39,565 nucleotides of DNA from DATHVI01 sp035461385 (GTDB lineage Bacteria > Actinomycetota > Thermoleophilia > Solirubrobacterales > 70-9). Position numbers and translations under genes: made by a program. The notes under the pieces are model-generated. The model was not told the origin of the DNA and ran no database searches. It was given only the letters and a program-made list of their open reading frames with translations. Of the stretch, positions 30,445-38,823 are shown piece after piece. Each line of letters opens with the position of its first letter. The stretch's first letter is position 1. Where the stretch lies: positions 1 to 39,565 of the forward strand of contig DATHVI010000065.1 of the NCBI GenBank assembly GCA_035461385.1, in the 5' to 3' direction.

Positions 30445-31218
30445 TCATCGCTGGCAGCCGGGGCACCAGTAGGTAGTCCGGTTGGCATCGCCCTGTCCCC
30501 GAGAGCGGATCGGCGTGCCGCAGCGCGGGCATGGGGTTCCGGCGCGGCGGTAGATCCGGCGTGGCTGGCGGCCCGATTCGACCGCGCGGCTCATCAGCTC
30601 CCTCGCGGCGGCGAGGACTCGCGTCAGCTCCTCGTCGCCGATCTCGCCCACCGGGCGCCACGGATCGACGCCCGCGGCGAAGCAGCTCTCGCTCTTGAAG
30701 ATGTTGCCGATCCCGGCAATCCGCGTCTGGTCGAGGAGCGCCTCGCCGAGCGTCGTGTCGCGACCGCCGCGGAGCAGGGAGGCGGCCCTCGCGGCGCCGA
30801 GGTCCGCGGTCAGGATGTCAGGCCCGAGGCTGGCCAGGCGGCGGTCGGCGCGAAGCTCCGACGGCGTCCGCAGCGCCAGGGTCGTGCCGCCGAACTGGGC
30901 CGCCTCGCGCCCGCCGGCAGCGAGGAGGACTCTGGCCGCGCGCGGCGGCCGGCGCCAGCGCTGGCGCGGGACCCCGACCTCCCACCGCCCGCTCATCCCG
31001 AGATGGCTGTGGAGGACCAGGCCGGCGTCGAAGCGGACCAGCAGGTGCTTGCCATGGGCCGTCGCAGCTTCGATCCGGCTGCCGGAGAGCCGCTCGAGCC
31101 GGCGCGACTGGAGCCGAAGCGGGCTGTCTGGGGCCGGGGCGGTGGCGCCGTCGATCGGCTCGGTGATCGCGGCGCGCAGCCGGCGCGCCAGCCGGTGAAT
31201 CGTGTCCCCTTCGGCCAT
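30445..31218 (-). CDS. Fpg/Nei-family DNA glycosylase with Ala replacing the catalytic Pro
   Basis: 257 residues, ATG 31218. MAEGDTIHRLARRL is the Nei N-terminus but reads Ala at position 2, where family members have Pro as the Schiff-base nucleophile; Glu3 is kept. HSHLGMSGRWEV, DQTRIAGIGNIFKSESCFAAGVDPW (H2TH) and a C-terminal CPRCG...YWCPGC zinc finger are intact. It removes oxidised bases in base-excision repair, if active. In mycobacteria nei2 lies next to lhr; here the lhr gene lies 2.8 kb away on the same strand, with three surface-protein genes between them. Confidence 0.9.
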   Translation of the reverse strand: MAEGDTIHRLARRLRAAITEPIDGATAPAPDSPLRLQSRRLERLSGSRIEAATAHGKHLLVRFDAGLVLHSHLGMSGRWEVGVPRQRWRRPPRAARVLLAAGGREAAQFGGTTLALRTPSELRADRRLASLGPDILTADLGAARAASLLRGGRDTTLGEALLDQTRIAGIGNIFKSESCFAAGVDPWRPVGEIGDEELTRVLAAARELMSRAVESGRQPRRIYRRAGTPCPRCGTPIRSRGQGDANRTTYWCPGCQR

Positions 31219-31300
31219 CCGCCCTCGAGGTTACGGAGCGCCGCCCGCCGCGCAGAACCCCGGCACGCCCCCGTGGCCGAGTGCGAGCGGCGGCCCGCCC

Positions 31301-31900
31301 TCAGGGGGTGACCCGATAGGCGAACCGGTAGCTGTTGTCGGGGAGCTCGACGTCAGCCGGACCGAGATCGCCGACCCAGACGTCGATCTCGCGACCCCGC
31401 GGGACGACGAGACGCGCATTGCCGCTGTCGCAGCGCGTCTCCCCGACCTCGATCACGCAACCGACGAGACCGAGGTTCTGGTCGGCGCGAATCCTGAGGT
31501 TGATCCGACGGACCACCGGCTCGGCGGCGTCGACCGTGACGTCGCGTATCACCATCCGTCGCGGCGCGACGACGTCGAACGCCTCGCCGACGCTCTCTGA
31601 CACGCCGATCGGCGCGCGCACCTCGTCGCCGCTCTGACCGGCGGGGATAGTCAGGCCCTCGACCTGGCCACCGAGGAGCCCGCTCCCGAATCGCCGCGCC
31701 ACGTTGCCGACCTTGAGCTGCTTCAGCTTGACCGCGTTCTTCTTGATCTGCTTCCCACGCACAGCCCCCTTCTGGATGTCCGACGCGCGGACGACGAGGT
31801 GGGAGGCGGTCGCGGTTCCGCCGAGCGCGATCGCGATCGCCAGCAGCGCGATGGCGTGTCGCGCCGCGAACCGCAGTCCTCGCCCGAACCCGGTCCTCAT
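31301..31900 (-). CDS. Exported protein with KQIKKNAV-type stalk, paralogue 1
   Basis: 199 residues. The start overlaps the stop of the next-upstream gene (ATGA). A hydrophobic N-terminus (AIALLAIAIALGGTATASHLVV, in part) serves as signal or anchor. DIQKGAVRGKQIKKNAVKLKQLKVGNVARRF is a run of degenerate 9-10-residue units, as in coiled or fibre-like stalks of many Thermoleophilia surface proteins. The C-terminal half is beta-rich with one Cys pair (VGCVIEVGETRCDSG). Very similar at its N-terminus to paralogue 2. Function unknown; a surface or envelope location is likely. Confidence 0.75.
   Translation of the reverse strand: MRTGFGRGLRFAARHAIALLAIAIALGGTATASHLVVRASDIQKGAVRGKQIKKNAVKLKQLKVGNVARRFGSGLLGGQVEGLTIPAGQSGDEVRAPIGVSESVGEAFDVVAPRRMVIRDVTVDAAEPVVRRINLRIRADQNLGLVGCVIEVGETRCDSGNARLVVPRGREIDVWVGDLGPADVELPDNSYRFAYRVTP
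31680..31820. repeat. Near-identical DNA block shared by the two paralogues (copy 1)
   Basis: About 140 bp closely match 32259-32400, for example CCCTTCTGGATGTCCGA and GCGCGGACGACGAGGTGGGA in both. The rest of the two genes has diverged strongly. This indicates recent partial duplication or gene conversion of the stalk-coding segment. Confidence 0.75.
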
Positions 31901-32469
31901 GGCGTGATCCGGTACGCGAGCTCGTAGCTCGTGGCGCCAACCGCCACCGGCGCCGGCGGCGCGAACAGCCTCACCGTCAGCAACTCCCCACGGGCGAGGA
32001 CCGCGGTCGAGTTGCCCGAGTCGCAGGTCCGGGTTCCGGTCGCGATCGTGCACGCGAGCACGATCTCGGTCCCCCTCCGCAGCCGCACCTCGACCGGCCG
32101 CGCCAGGTTGACGTTGGAGCGGGCGATGAGGTCGCGGACCCGGACCCGCTTCGGCAGCGGCAGCGCGAAGTCGTCACCAGTCCCGAGCGGGGCGACCGAG
32201 GCGAGGCCGGCGACGTTGTCGCCCACCGGGCCGAGGGTGCCGTGCGCGCCGACGACCCCGCTCCCGAACCGCCGGGCGACGTTGTCGATCTTGAGGTGCT
32301 TCTGCTTGACGACGTTCTTCTTGATCTGCTTGCCACGCACCGCACCCTTCTGGATGTCCGAGGCGCGGACGACGAGGTGGGACGCCGTCGCGGTGCCTCC
32401 GAAGGCGATCAGCAGCGCCAGCCAGGCGACTGCATTGCGCCGTAGGTATTCGGTCGTCCTCGCGATCAT
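31897..32469 (-). CDS. Exported protein with KQIKKNAV-type stalk, paralogue 2
   Basis: 190 residues from ATG 32469 with an excellent AAGGAGGAG ribosome-binding site. The hydrophobic segment AWLALLIAFGGTATASHLVV is followed by the same stalk, DIQKGAVRGKQIKKNVVKQKHLKIDNVARRF (in segments), then a beta-rich domain with a Cys pair (LACTIATGTRTCDSG) and a YELAYRITP end, mirrored by YRFAYRVTP in paralogue 1. Co-transcribed with paralogue 1 (ATGA overlap). Function unknown. Confidence 0.78.
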   Translation of the reverse strand: MIARTTEYLRRNAVAWLALLIAFGGTATASHLVVRASDIQKGAVRGKQIKKNVVKQKHLKIDNVARRFGSGVVGAHGTLGPVGDNVAGLASVAPLGTGDDFALPLPKRVRVRDLIARSNVNLARPVEVRLRRGTEIVLACTIATGTRTCDSGNSTAVLARGELLTVRLFAPPAPVAVGATSYELAYRITP

Positions 32470-32559
32470 CCACTCCTCCTTCTCGTTCGCTGCCGCGAAC
32501 CGCCCGTACGTCGCTCGCTGCGACCGTACCGGCAATTCGCCGGCGGACAACCCCAGCAT

Positions 32560-32582
32560 CGACCCCAGCACTTCGGGGGTCG
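32560..32582 (-). terminator. Hairpin after the beta-helix gene
   Basis: CGACCCC (32560-32566) pairs with GGGGTCG (32576-32582), 9-base loop, directly downstream of the beta-helix stop on the minus strand. No U-run. Confidence 0.55.
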
Positions 32583-32585
32583 TGC

Positions 32586-33917
32586 TCAGCGCCGCTCGTA
32601 GGCGCCAATGTCGGGGTTCCTCCTCCTCACCCCCCGCTGGTCGCGCTTCGGCGCCGCCGGGCCGTCGCCCTGGTTGATCGCGGGGCTTGCCTTGCGCAAT
32701 CCGATCGTCGCCGTCGGGCCGCCGTTTCGGCGCAGCTTGCCGATCCGCGGCTTCGGGGCGACGATGTCCTCGAGGTGGTCGAGGAAGTCGCAACCGCCTG
32801 CGGTCGTCGTGATCAGGTTGCCGCCCATCGAGTCGATCCCGACCGGCGCCGGAGCATCGCACTCCTGGACCTGGGCGCCGGTCCCCCGGTTGCGGACGAC
32901 GAGGGAGTTGCGAAGCGCTACGACGTCCGCGCCCCCGTCGGCGTAGATCCCGCCCCCGGACTGGACGCCGCCATCGTCGGCGTCGGCGCGATTGCGGGCG
33001 ATGGTGACCGCGTTGAGTGACGCCAGCGAGGCCGGCGCGGCGTAGATGCCTCCGCCGCGGCCGTCGGTCGCGTTCGCAGCCAGGGTCGAGTTGACGATCC
33101 GCAGGTCCGCTGCCGCGCTTCGGATCGCCCCGCCATCGGTCTCGGCACGGTTCAGACGCAGAGTCGACGCGATGATCCGCGTCGTGACGAAGGCGCCCGA
33201 GTCGAGCCAGATCCCGCCGCCCGAGCCGGGGTCGGCCCGGTTGGCCGCGACGGTGCTCCTGCGCAGCGTCAACGCGGTCGAAGATGTCGCGAACACGCCG
33301 CCACCGTCCCACGCCCGATTGCCGCGAATGACGCCGTTGCGCACGAGCACCGATCCGACGTTGGCGTAGACGCCGCCGCCCGCGTCGCCGGTCTGATTGC
33401 CGACGACCCGCGCATCGATCAAGCTCAGGGCGCCACTGCTGCGGACGCCGCCGCCCGAAGCGAGGCTCATGCCGCCGCGCAGGACGAGCTTTCGCAGCCG
33501 GGCGACGCCATTGAGCTCGATCACCCGGTCGCCCGCCGCCGAGGCGTCGATCGTCGCTCGGCCCGGTCCGCGATGGATGATCGTGACGGCGTTCCCGGCC
33601 TCGTTGATCGCGTTCCCGAGGTCGAGGTCACCCTTGGTCGGGTCCGGACCGGCGAGCGTCGCCACGCGCGTCAACCGGTACGGCCTCTTTCCGCTCGGCA
33701 GGACGATCCGGTCACCTCCCGGCCGGGCGTTTGCCCGCAGCACGGCCTCCCGCAATGTGCAGTCCTGCTTCGTGCACCCGTTCGGCGGGTGATCCCCGCG
33801 CTTGTTGACGACGAACGTCTTCGCCGCCGCGACGGGCGCGAGCAGCAGGACGGTGGCCAGCGCCAACGGGAGCGCAGCACCCGCGTGGCACGTCCTCCGC
33901 TGCCGCCTCGAGCTCAC
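32586..33917 (-). CDS. Exported right-handed parallel beta-helix protein
   Basis: 443 residues from a GTG at 33917. Signal peptide LPLALATVLLLAPVAAAKTF (about 15-34). CTLREAVLRANARPGGDRIVLP is close to the CSLREA motif that follows the signal in this class. Some ten beta-helix turns follow, with repeated GGGI/GGGV-Y and N-S/T-L patterns (GGGVYANVGS, GGGIWLDSGA, GGGIYAAPAS). The end GLRKASPAINQGDG...RNPDIGAYE is the choice-of-anchor Q-type domain. It is secreted or cell-wall attached and may bind or cleave polysaccharide, but no catalytic residues can be named. Same strand and probably same functional group as the two stalk proteins. Confidence 0.88.
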   Translation of the reverse strand: MSSRRQRRTCHAGAALPLALATVLLLAPVAAAKTFVVNKRGDHPPNGCTKQDCTLREAVLRANARPGGDRIVLPSGKRPYRLTRVATLAGPDPTKGDLDLGNAINEAGNAVTIIHRGPGRATIDASAAGDRVIELNGVARLRKLVLRGGMSLASGGGVRSSGALSLIDARVVGNQTGDAGGGVYANVGSVLVRNGVIRGNRAWDGGGVFATSSTALTLRRSTVAANRADPGSGGGIWLDSGAFVTTRIIASTLRLNRAETDGGAIRSAAADLRIVNSTLAANATDGRGGGIYAAPASLASLNAVTIARNRADADDGGVQSGGGIYADGGADVVALRNSLVVRNRGTGAQVQECDAPAPVGIDSMGGNLITTTAGGCDFLDHLEDIVAPKPRIGKLRRNGGPTATIGLRKASPAINQGDGPAAPKRDQRGVRRRNPDIGAYERR

Positions 33918-33992
33918 CCTGGCGCGAGCCTCTCATGGATCGGCGGGTCGATCAAGCTCGCGGCCGGACCCTGTCGCAACAGCCAGCGGGTT

Positions 33993-36900
33993 TCAGGCCG
34001 AGGCGACCAACCGCCGGGGCTGGCGCGAGAAGCCGGCTGCGATCAGCGTCTCCTCGAGCCCGGAGCCGATCACCGGGTCGCCGTCGACGCGCTCGATCGC
34101 GAGCTTCGGCAGCCGACCGGCGCGGGCGGCCTCGACCAGGGCGCCGATCGCGTCCCCGAGCTCCTCGGGCTCGAGGTCGGCGATGCGGACGATGCCGCGA
34201 CCGCCACGCTCGACGTAGAGCACCGGGTTGCCGTCGCGGAGCAGGACGTGGGCGCCCGGGGTCCGAGCCGGACGGCGGCCCGAGGGGGGCTTCGGCCACG
34301 GGACCGCGGTGCCGTAGGGGTTCGCCGGGTCGGTCGCCGCGAGCACGAGGTAGGAACCGTCGGGATGGGGAAGCGCACGCAGGCGCTCGATCGCCCCGGC
34401 GAGGGCGAACTGCGCCCCGCCGAGGCCTTCGACGAAGTAGCCGCGCCGGGCTGATCCGAGCATCTCGAGGTTCGAGAGCTCGCCGTAGAGCGTTGACATC
34501 CCACCCGGAATTCCCTCGGCGAGGACGACCTCGCGGGTGACGATCCCGTAGCGCTCGAGCATCAGCTCCGCCTGGGCGCGAAGCCTCGGTCCCTGGCCGG
34601 GGGCGCCGCGGAACAGGGGCCCGGTGAGCGACCAGCGCCCCTGGACCGCCTGGCCGGCAGCCGGACGGCGCGAAGAGAAGCGGCGGCCGTGCCGGCGGGA
34701 GCGCTGCACCGCCGCCAGGCGGCGGGCGCGAAGCGGCGCGAACGCGTCGTTCGTGACCTCCCCGGCCCAGGCGAGGTCCCAGAGCGCGGCGTGGAGCTCC
34801 TCGGCCGCAAGGTCGATCTCCCCCGCGAGGTCGAGCCAGAATGCGGGCGACCCCGTGAGCCGCTCACGGATTGCGTCATGCGCCTCGCCCTCGGGCGCCT
34901 CGAGCTTCGCGTTCGCGGGCGGCGGTCCAGCCAGGCGGACGTCCTCGCGGAAGTAGATCGCGACCTTGCCCGTGCGCCCGAGCGGCCCCGCCCCGACCCA
35001 GACGAGCTCGCCGCTCGTGCAGAGCTCGTCCATCCAGCTCGGGCTGTAGGCGCCGAGGCGGCGCGGGAGCACATCGCGCTCCCAGACCTCCGGGCTCAGC
35101 GCCAGCCCCTGCAGCGGCACGAGCGCCTCGCGCAGCCGATCGGGGCCGGCTCCCTGCGGGGGGTGCGCGTCGACGTTCTGCCACGAGGGAAGGAAGCGGG
35201 CGAGCTCGCGCGGATCGACTGCCTCGGCCTCCTGGCGCAGGGCGGCGACGCTGGCCCGGCGCACCCGGCGCAACACCTCGGCGTCGCACCACTCGCGCTC
35301 GGTGCCTCCGGGAAGCAGCTCCCCGCGCACCAGCTCGCCGGCGCGCTCGAGCTCGCGCAGGGCGGGCAGCGGGTCGACCCCGTAGCGCTGGGCGGGGCGT
35401 GGGGTCGGGAACGGGCCGTGGGTGCGCGCGTAGCGGCGCAGCAGCGCGAGCATCGCGTCGGGGACCTCGGCGACGAACGAGTCGGGCAGGCCCGCGGGAG
35501 GGGGGACCCCGAGCGCGTCGCGGTACAGCCCCGCGTCCTCGGCCGCGATCCAGCGCTCCTCGCCGGCGATCCGGACCCGGGCGGCGCGGCGCTCGCGCTC
35601 GAGCTTGGCGAGCATCGAGGCGGCGGAGTAGCCCTCCGCGGTCCGCTCCCGGCACTCGGCTTCGGTCAGGTCGCCGAGCCGGCGGAGCGTCTGCTGAAGC
35701 GCGTCGCGGTCGCGCGCCAGCGCGGCGTCGACCCGGAGCTGGAGCGAGGCCTCGACCTCCTCGAGCGCCGCCGGGTCGATCAGCTCGCGGAGCTCGTCGG
35801 CTCCGAGCAGCTCGCGCAGCAGCTCGCGGTCGAGCGCCAGCGCCGCCGCCCGGCGCTCGGCGTTCGGGGTGTCGCCCTCGTACATGTAGGTGGCGACGTA
35901 GTCGAACAGCAGCGACGAGGCGAACGGGGAGGCGGTCGGCGTCTCGACCTCGAGCAGCGAAACCCGCCGCGCGTGCAGATCCCGCAGCAGGCCCTGGAGC
36001 GCCGGGAGATCGAGGACGTCGCGCAGGCACTCGCGGTAGGTCTCGAGAATCACCGGGAAGCGCGGGAACTCCTTCGCGACCTCGAGCAGGCTCTGCGACT
36101 TGAGCCGCTGCTGCCACAGCGGCGTCCGCTTCCCCGGGTAGGCGCGCGGGATCAGCAGGCTGCGGGCGGCGTTCTCGCGGAACCGGGCGCCGAACAGCGC
36201 CGACCCGGCGAGCTCGCGGACGACGAGGTCCTCGATCTCGTCGGGCTCGAGCATCACCAGGTCGGCCGACGGCGGCTCGTCGGCGTCGGGGAGGTGGACG
36301 ACGATCCCGTCGTCGGACCAGATCGCGTCCGCCTCGAGGTCGAGCCGGTCGCGGATCCGCGCCGAGAGAGCGAGCCCCCAGGCGGCGTGAACGCGGCCGC
36401 CGAACGGCGACAGGATGCACAGCCGCCAGTCGCCGATCTCGTCGCGGAACCGCTCGGCGACGATCGTCCGGTCCGACGGGACGACGCGGGTCGCGGCCTG
36501 CTGCTCGCGCAGGTAGGTGACGAGGTTCTCGGCCGCGCGGCGATCGAGGTGATGGCTCGAGGCGAGCTCGGCGGGATCGGAGTCGACGGCCCCGCGGGCG
36601 AACGCGCCGATCGCGCGGCCGAGCTCCGCCGGGCGGCCGATCCCGTCGCCGCGCCAGAACGGCACCGCGCCGGGAACCCCGGGCGCGGGAGTGACGATCA
36701 CCCGGTCGCGGGTGATGTCCTCGATCCGCCAGGTCGTCGCGCCGAGGAGGAAGGTCTGGCCGGGCCGCGCCTCGTAGACCATCTCCTCGTCGAGCTCGCC
36801 GACCCGTTTGCCGTCGGGGAGGTGGACCCCGTAGAGGCCGCGGTCGGGGATCGTGCCGGCGTTCGTCACCGCGAGCTGGCGCGCCCCCTTGCGGCCGCGC

Positions 36901-38729
36901 ACGGTCCCGGCTGCCCGATCCCAGACCAGTCGCGGGCGGAGCTCGGCGAACCGGTCGGACGGGTAGCGGCCGTCGAGCATGTCGAGGGTGTTCTCGAGCT
37001 GCTCGCGGCCGAGCTCGCGAAACGGCTCGGTGGCGGTGATCAGGCGCTCGACCTCGTCGACCTCCCACTCCGAGTCGGCGACGATCGCGACCAGGTGCTG
37101 GGCGAGGACGTCGAGCGGGTTGCGCGGGATCACCGTCTCCTCGATCTCGCCCTCGCGCATCCGCCGCGCGACGACCGCGCACTCGAGCAGGTCGGCGCGG
37201 AACTTCGGGAAGATCCGGCCCTTCGAGGTCTCGCCGAGCGTGTGCCCGGCGCGACCTACGCGCTGGAGGCCGCGGGTGACGGACTTCGGCGACTCGACCT
37301 GGATCACCAGGTCGACGGCGCCCATGTCGATCCCGAGCTCGAGCGACGACGTCGCGACCAGGCACGGGAGCCGGCCCGACTTCAGCATCTCCTCAACCAC
37401 CTCGCGCTCTTCGTGGGCGAGCGAGCCGTGGTGGGCTCTTGCGATCTCGACTCGTGCTTCTTGATTCGCGTGGGCCGTGGACGCGTGGGCCGCGGGTCCT
37501 GCCGCCGGTGAGTCGGTCGCCTGCGACTTCCGCCCCGATAGTCCGGCTTCTCGGCGACCGACATCACCGGCGCCACCCGCGGCACCTGCGTCGGCGGACG
37601 CCGATGTGGGTTCGGCCCCGGGTCGAGATCCCGGTCGGGTTGTCTGTTCGGTTGCCGGGAGCTCCTGCCAGTGCTCCTCGTTCGCCATCTCGTTCAGGCG
37701 TTTGGCCAGGCGTTCAGCGCCGCGGCGGCTGTTGACGAAGATGATCGTCGATGTGTGCTCGCGGACCAGCTTCAGGAGCTCGGGGTAGATCGCCGGCCAG
37801 ATCGACCGCACGCCGCTCGAGCCGTCCTCGAGCGGCGGCAGCAGGCCCGAGTCGCCGCCGTCTTGGCGCTTCTCGATCGAGGCGTCGGGCTCGGTCATGT
37901 CCTCGACCGGGACGACGATCTCGAGGTCGAGGTCCTTGCGCCGGCCGGCGTCGACCACTTCGCAGTCACGGCGCGGGCCGACGAGGAACTCGGCGATCCG
38001 CTCGAGCGGCCGCTGGGTGGCGGAGAGCCCGATTCTTTGGGGATCTGCACCTACCGGCGGCTGCTCCGCTTCGCGCCCGCTGCCGCCGGGCTTAGCGCCA
38101 CCGCTCGGCACACCCTCAGTCGCCCGATCCGCGCTTCGCGCCAGCCCGGACGTCGCCACGAGGTGCGAGAGGCGCTCGAGCGTGAGCGCGAGGTGGGCGC
38201 CGCGCTTCGACTGGGCGACGGCGTGGATCTCGTCGACGATCACCGCCTCGACGCCGGTGAGGATCTCGCGAGCCTGCGACGTGATCATCAGATAGAGGGA
38301 CTCCGGCGTGGTGATCAGGATGTCGGGCGGGTTGCGGCGCATCGCCTGGCGCTCGCGCTGTGGCGTGTCGCCGGTCCGAAGGCCGACCGAGATCCCGTCG
38401 GCGCCGATCCCCCGCAGCGGCGCGCGGAGGTTGCGCTCGACGTCGTAGGAGAGCGCCTTGAGCGGCGACACGTAGACGATCCGGACGCCCGATCCGAGCC
38501 GCTCGGGCTCGCGCGCCAGCCGGTTGATCCCCCACAGGAACGCCGCCAGCGTCTTTCCCGAGCCGGTGGGTGCGCAGATCAGCGCGTTCCGGCCCGAGCT
38601 GATCGCCGGCCAGCCCTGCGCCTGAGCGGGGGTCGGGGCCTCGAACGAGGCCTCGAACCAGCGCCGGGTGGCGTCCGAGAACGGTGCCAGCGGGTCGGAT
38701 CTTGCGGTCGAACTGGATCCCATGCCCAA
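33993..38729 (-). CDS. lhr: Lhr-family DNA/RNA helicase with two palindrome-encoded insertions
   Basis: 1578 residues from TTG 38729 (TAAACT at 38742-38737, seven bases upstream); ATG 38723 is two codons on. Superfamily 2 motifs: APTGSGKTLAAFLWG (I), IVDEIHAVAQSKRG (II, DEIH), RIGLSATQRP (III), ATSSLELGIDMGAVD (V), LQRVGRAGHTLGE (VI). A winged helix, the Lhr-specific domain and a long C-terminal domain follow, as in mycobacterial Lhr (about 1500). It unwinds 3'-tailed duplexes, especially RNA:DNA hybrids, in DNA repair. Two Gly/Ala/Pro/Arg-rich stretches are extra: about 193-230 (before motif III) and about 355-425 (before RAHHGSL). Both coincide with strong DNA palindromes. The second site also varies in length in E. 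coli Lhr. Confidence 0.95.
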   Translation of the reverse strand: MGMGSSSTARSDPLAPFSDATRRWFEASFEAPTPAQAQGWPAISSGRNALICAPTGSGKTLAAFLWGINRLAREPERLGSGVRIVYVSPLKALSYDVERNLRAPLRGIGADGISVGLRTGDTPQRERQAMRRNPPDILITTPESLYLMITSQAREILTGVEAVIVDEIHAVAQSKRGAHLALTLERLSHLVATSGLARSADRATEGVPSGGAKPGGSGREAEQPPVGADPQRIGLSATQRPLERIAEFLVGPRRDCEVVDAGRRKDLDLEIVVPVEDMTEPDASIEKRQDGGDSGLLPPLEDGSSGVRSIWPAIYPELLKLVREHTSTIIFVNSRRGAERLAKRLNEMANEEHWQELPATEQTTRPGSRPGAEPTSASADAGAAGGAGDVGRREAGLSGRKSQATDSPAAGPAAHASTAHANQEARVEIARAHHGSLAHEEREVVEEMLKSGRLPCLVATSSLELGIDMGAVDLVIQVESPKSVTRGLQRVGRAGHTLGETSKGRIFPKFRADLLECAVVARRMREGEIEETVIPRNPLDVLAQHLVAIVADSEWEVDEVERLITATEPFRELGREQLENTLDMLDGRYPSDRFAELRPRLVWDRAAGTVRGRKGARQLAVTNAGTIPDRGLYGVHLPDGKRVGELDEEMVYEARPGQTFLLGATTWRIEDITRDRVIVTPAPGVPGAVPFWRGDGIGRPAELGRAIGAFARGAVDSDPAELASSHHLDRRAAENLVTYLREQQAATRVVPSDRTIVAERFRDEIGDWRLCILSPFGGRVHAAWGLALSARIRDRLDLEADAIWSDDGIVVHLPDADEPPSADLVMLEPDEIEDLVVRELAGSALFGARFRENAARSLLIPRAYPGKRTPLWQQRLKSQSLLEVAKEFPRFPVILETYRECLRDVLDLPALQGLLRDLHARRVSLLEVETPTASPFASSLLFDYVATYMYEGDTPNAERRAAALALDRELLRELLGADELRELIDPAALEEVEASLQLRVDAALARDRDALQQTLRRLGDLTEAECRERTAEGYSAASMLAKLERERRAARVRIAGEERWIAAEDAGLYRDALGVPPPAGLPDSFVAEVPDAMLALLRRYARTHGPFPTPRPAQRYGVDPLPALRELERAGELVRGELLPGGTEREWCDAEVLRRVRRASVAALRQEAEAVDPRELARFLPSWQNVDAHPPQGAGPDRLREALVPLQGLALSPEVWERDVLPRRLGAYSPSWMDELCTSGELVWVGAGPLGRTGKVAIYFREDVRLAGPPPANAKLEAPEGEAHDAIRERLTGSPAFWLDLAGEIDLAAEELHAALWDLAWAGEVTNDAFAPLRARRLAAVQRSRRHGRRFSSRRPAAGQAVQGRWSLTGPLFRGAPGQGPRLRAQAELMLERYGIVTREVVLAEGIPGGMSTLYGELSNLEMLGSARRGYFVEGLGGAQFALAGAIERLRALPHPDGSYLVLAATDPANPYGTAVPWPKPPSGRRPARTPGAHVLLRDGNPVLYVERGGRGIVRIADLEPEELGDAIGALVEAARAGRLPKLAIERVDGDPVIGSGLEETLIAAGFSRQPRRLVASA
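37503..37572 (-). repeat. 19-bp palindrome within the lhr insertion
   Basis: CGCCGGTGA+GTCGGTCGCC (37503-37521) pairs with GGCGACCGAC+TCACCGGCG (37553-37572) with a single bulged A at 37563; the loop is 31 bases. A smaller TCGGCG-GA-CGCCGA hairpin follows at 37591-37604. The DNA encodes the extra residues about 385-409 of Lhr. Confidence 0.8.
38054..38089 (-). repeat. 8-bp palindrome within the first lhr insertion
   Basis: CCGGCGGC (38054-38061) / GCCGCCGG (38082-38089) with a 20-base loop. An 11-bp direct repeat CGCTTCGCGCC (38067-38077 and 38132-38142) brackets the right part. On the minus strand GAAGCGGAG resembles the right end of copy C, but the match is short. Confidence 0.5.
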
Positions 38730-38823
38730 CCGATCGAGTTTACGCCTCGATCAGGACCTCTGGTGGCCGCGATCGGCTGCCTGCCGGACCTGGTCGATCG
38801 CAGGCGAGAAGAAAGACGCAGGC

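Noticed and set aside
31897..33312. 471-codon minus-strand frame extending paralogue 2 upstream
   Set aside because: The extra 5' part overlaps the beta-helix gene in another frame; ATG 32469 has a strong ribosome-binding site and signal segment right after it.
34689..37511. Long plus-strand open frame (940 codons) opposite lhr
   Set aside because: Antisense shadow caused by third-position GC bias; no domains, and lhr is certain.
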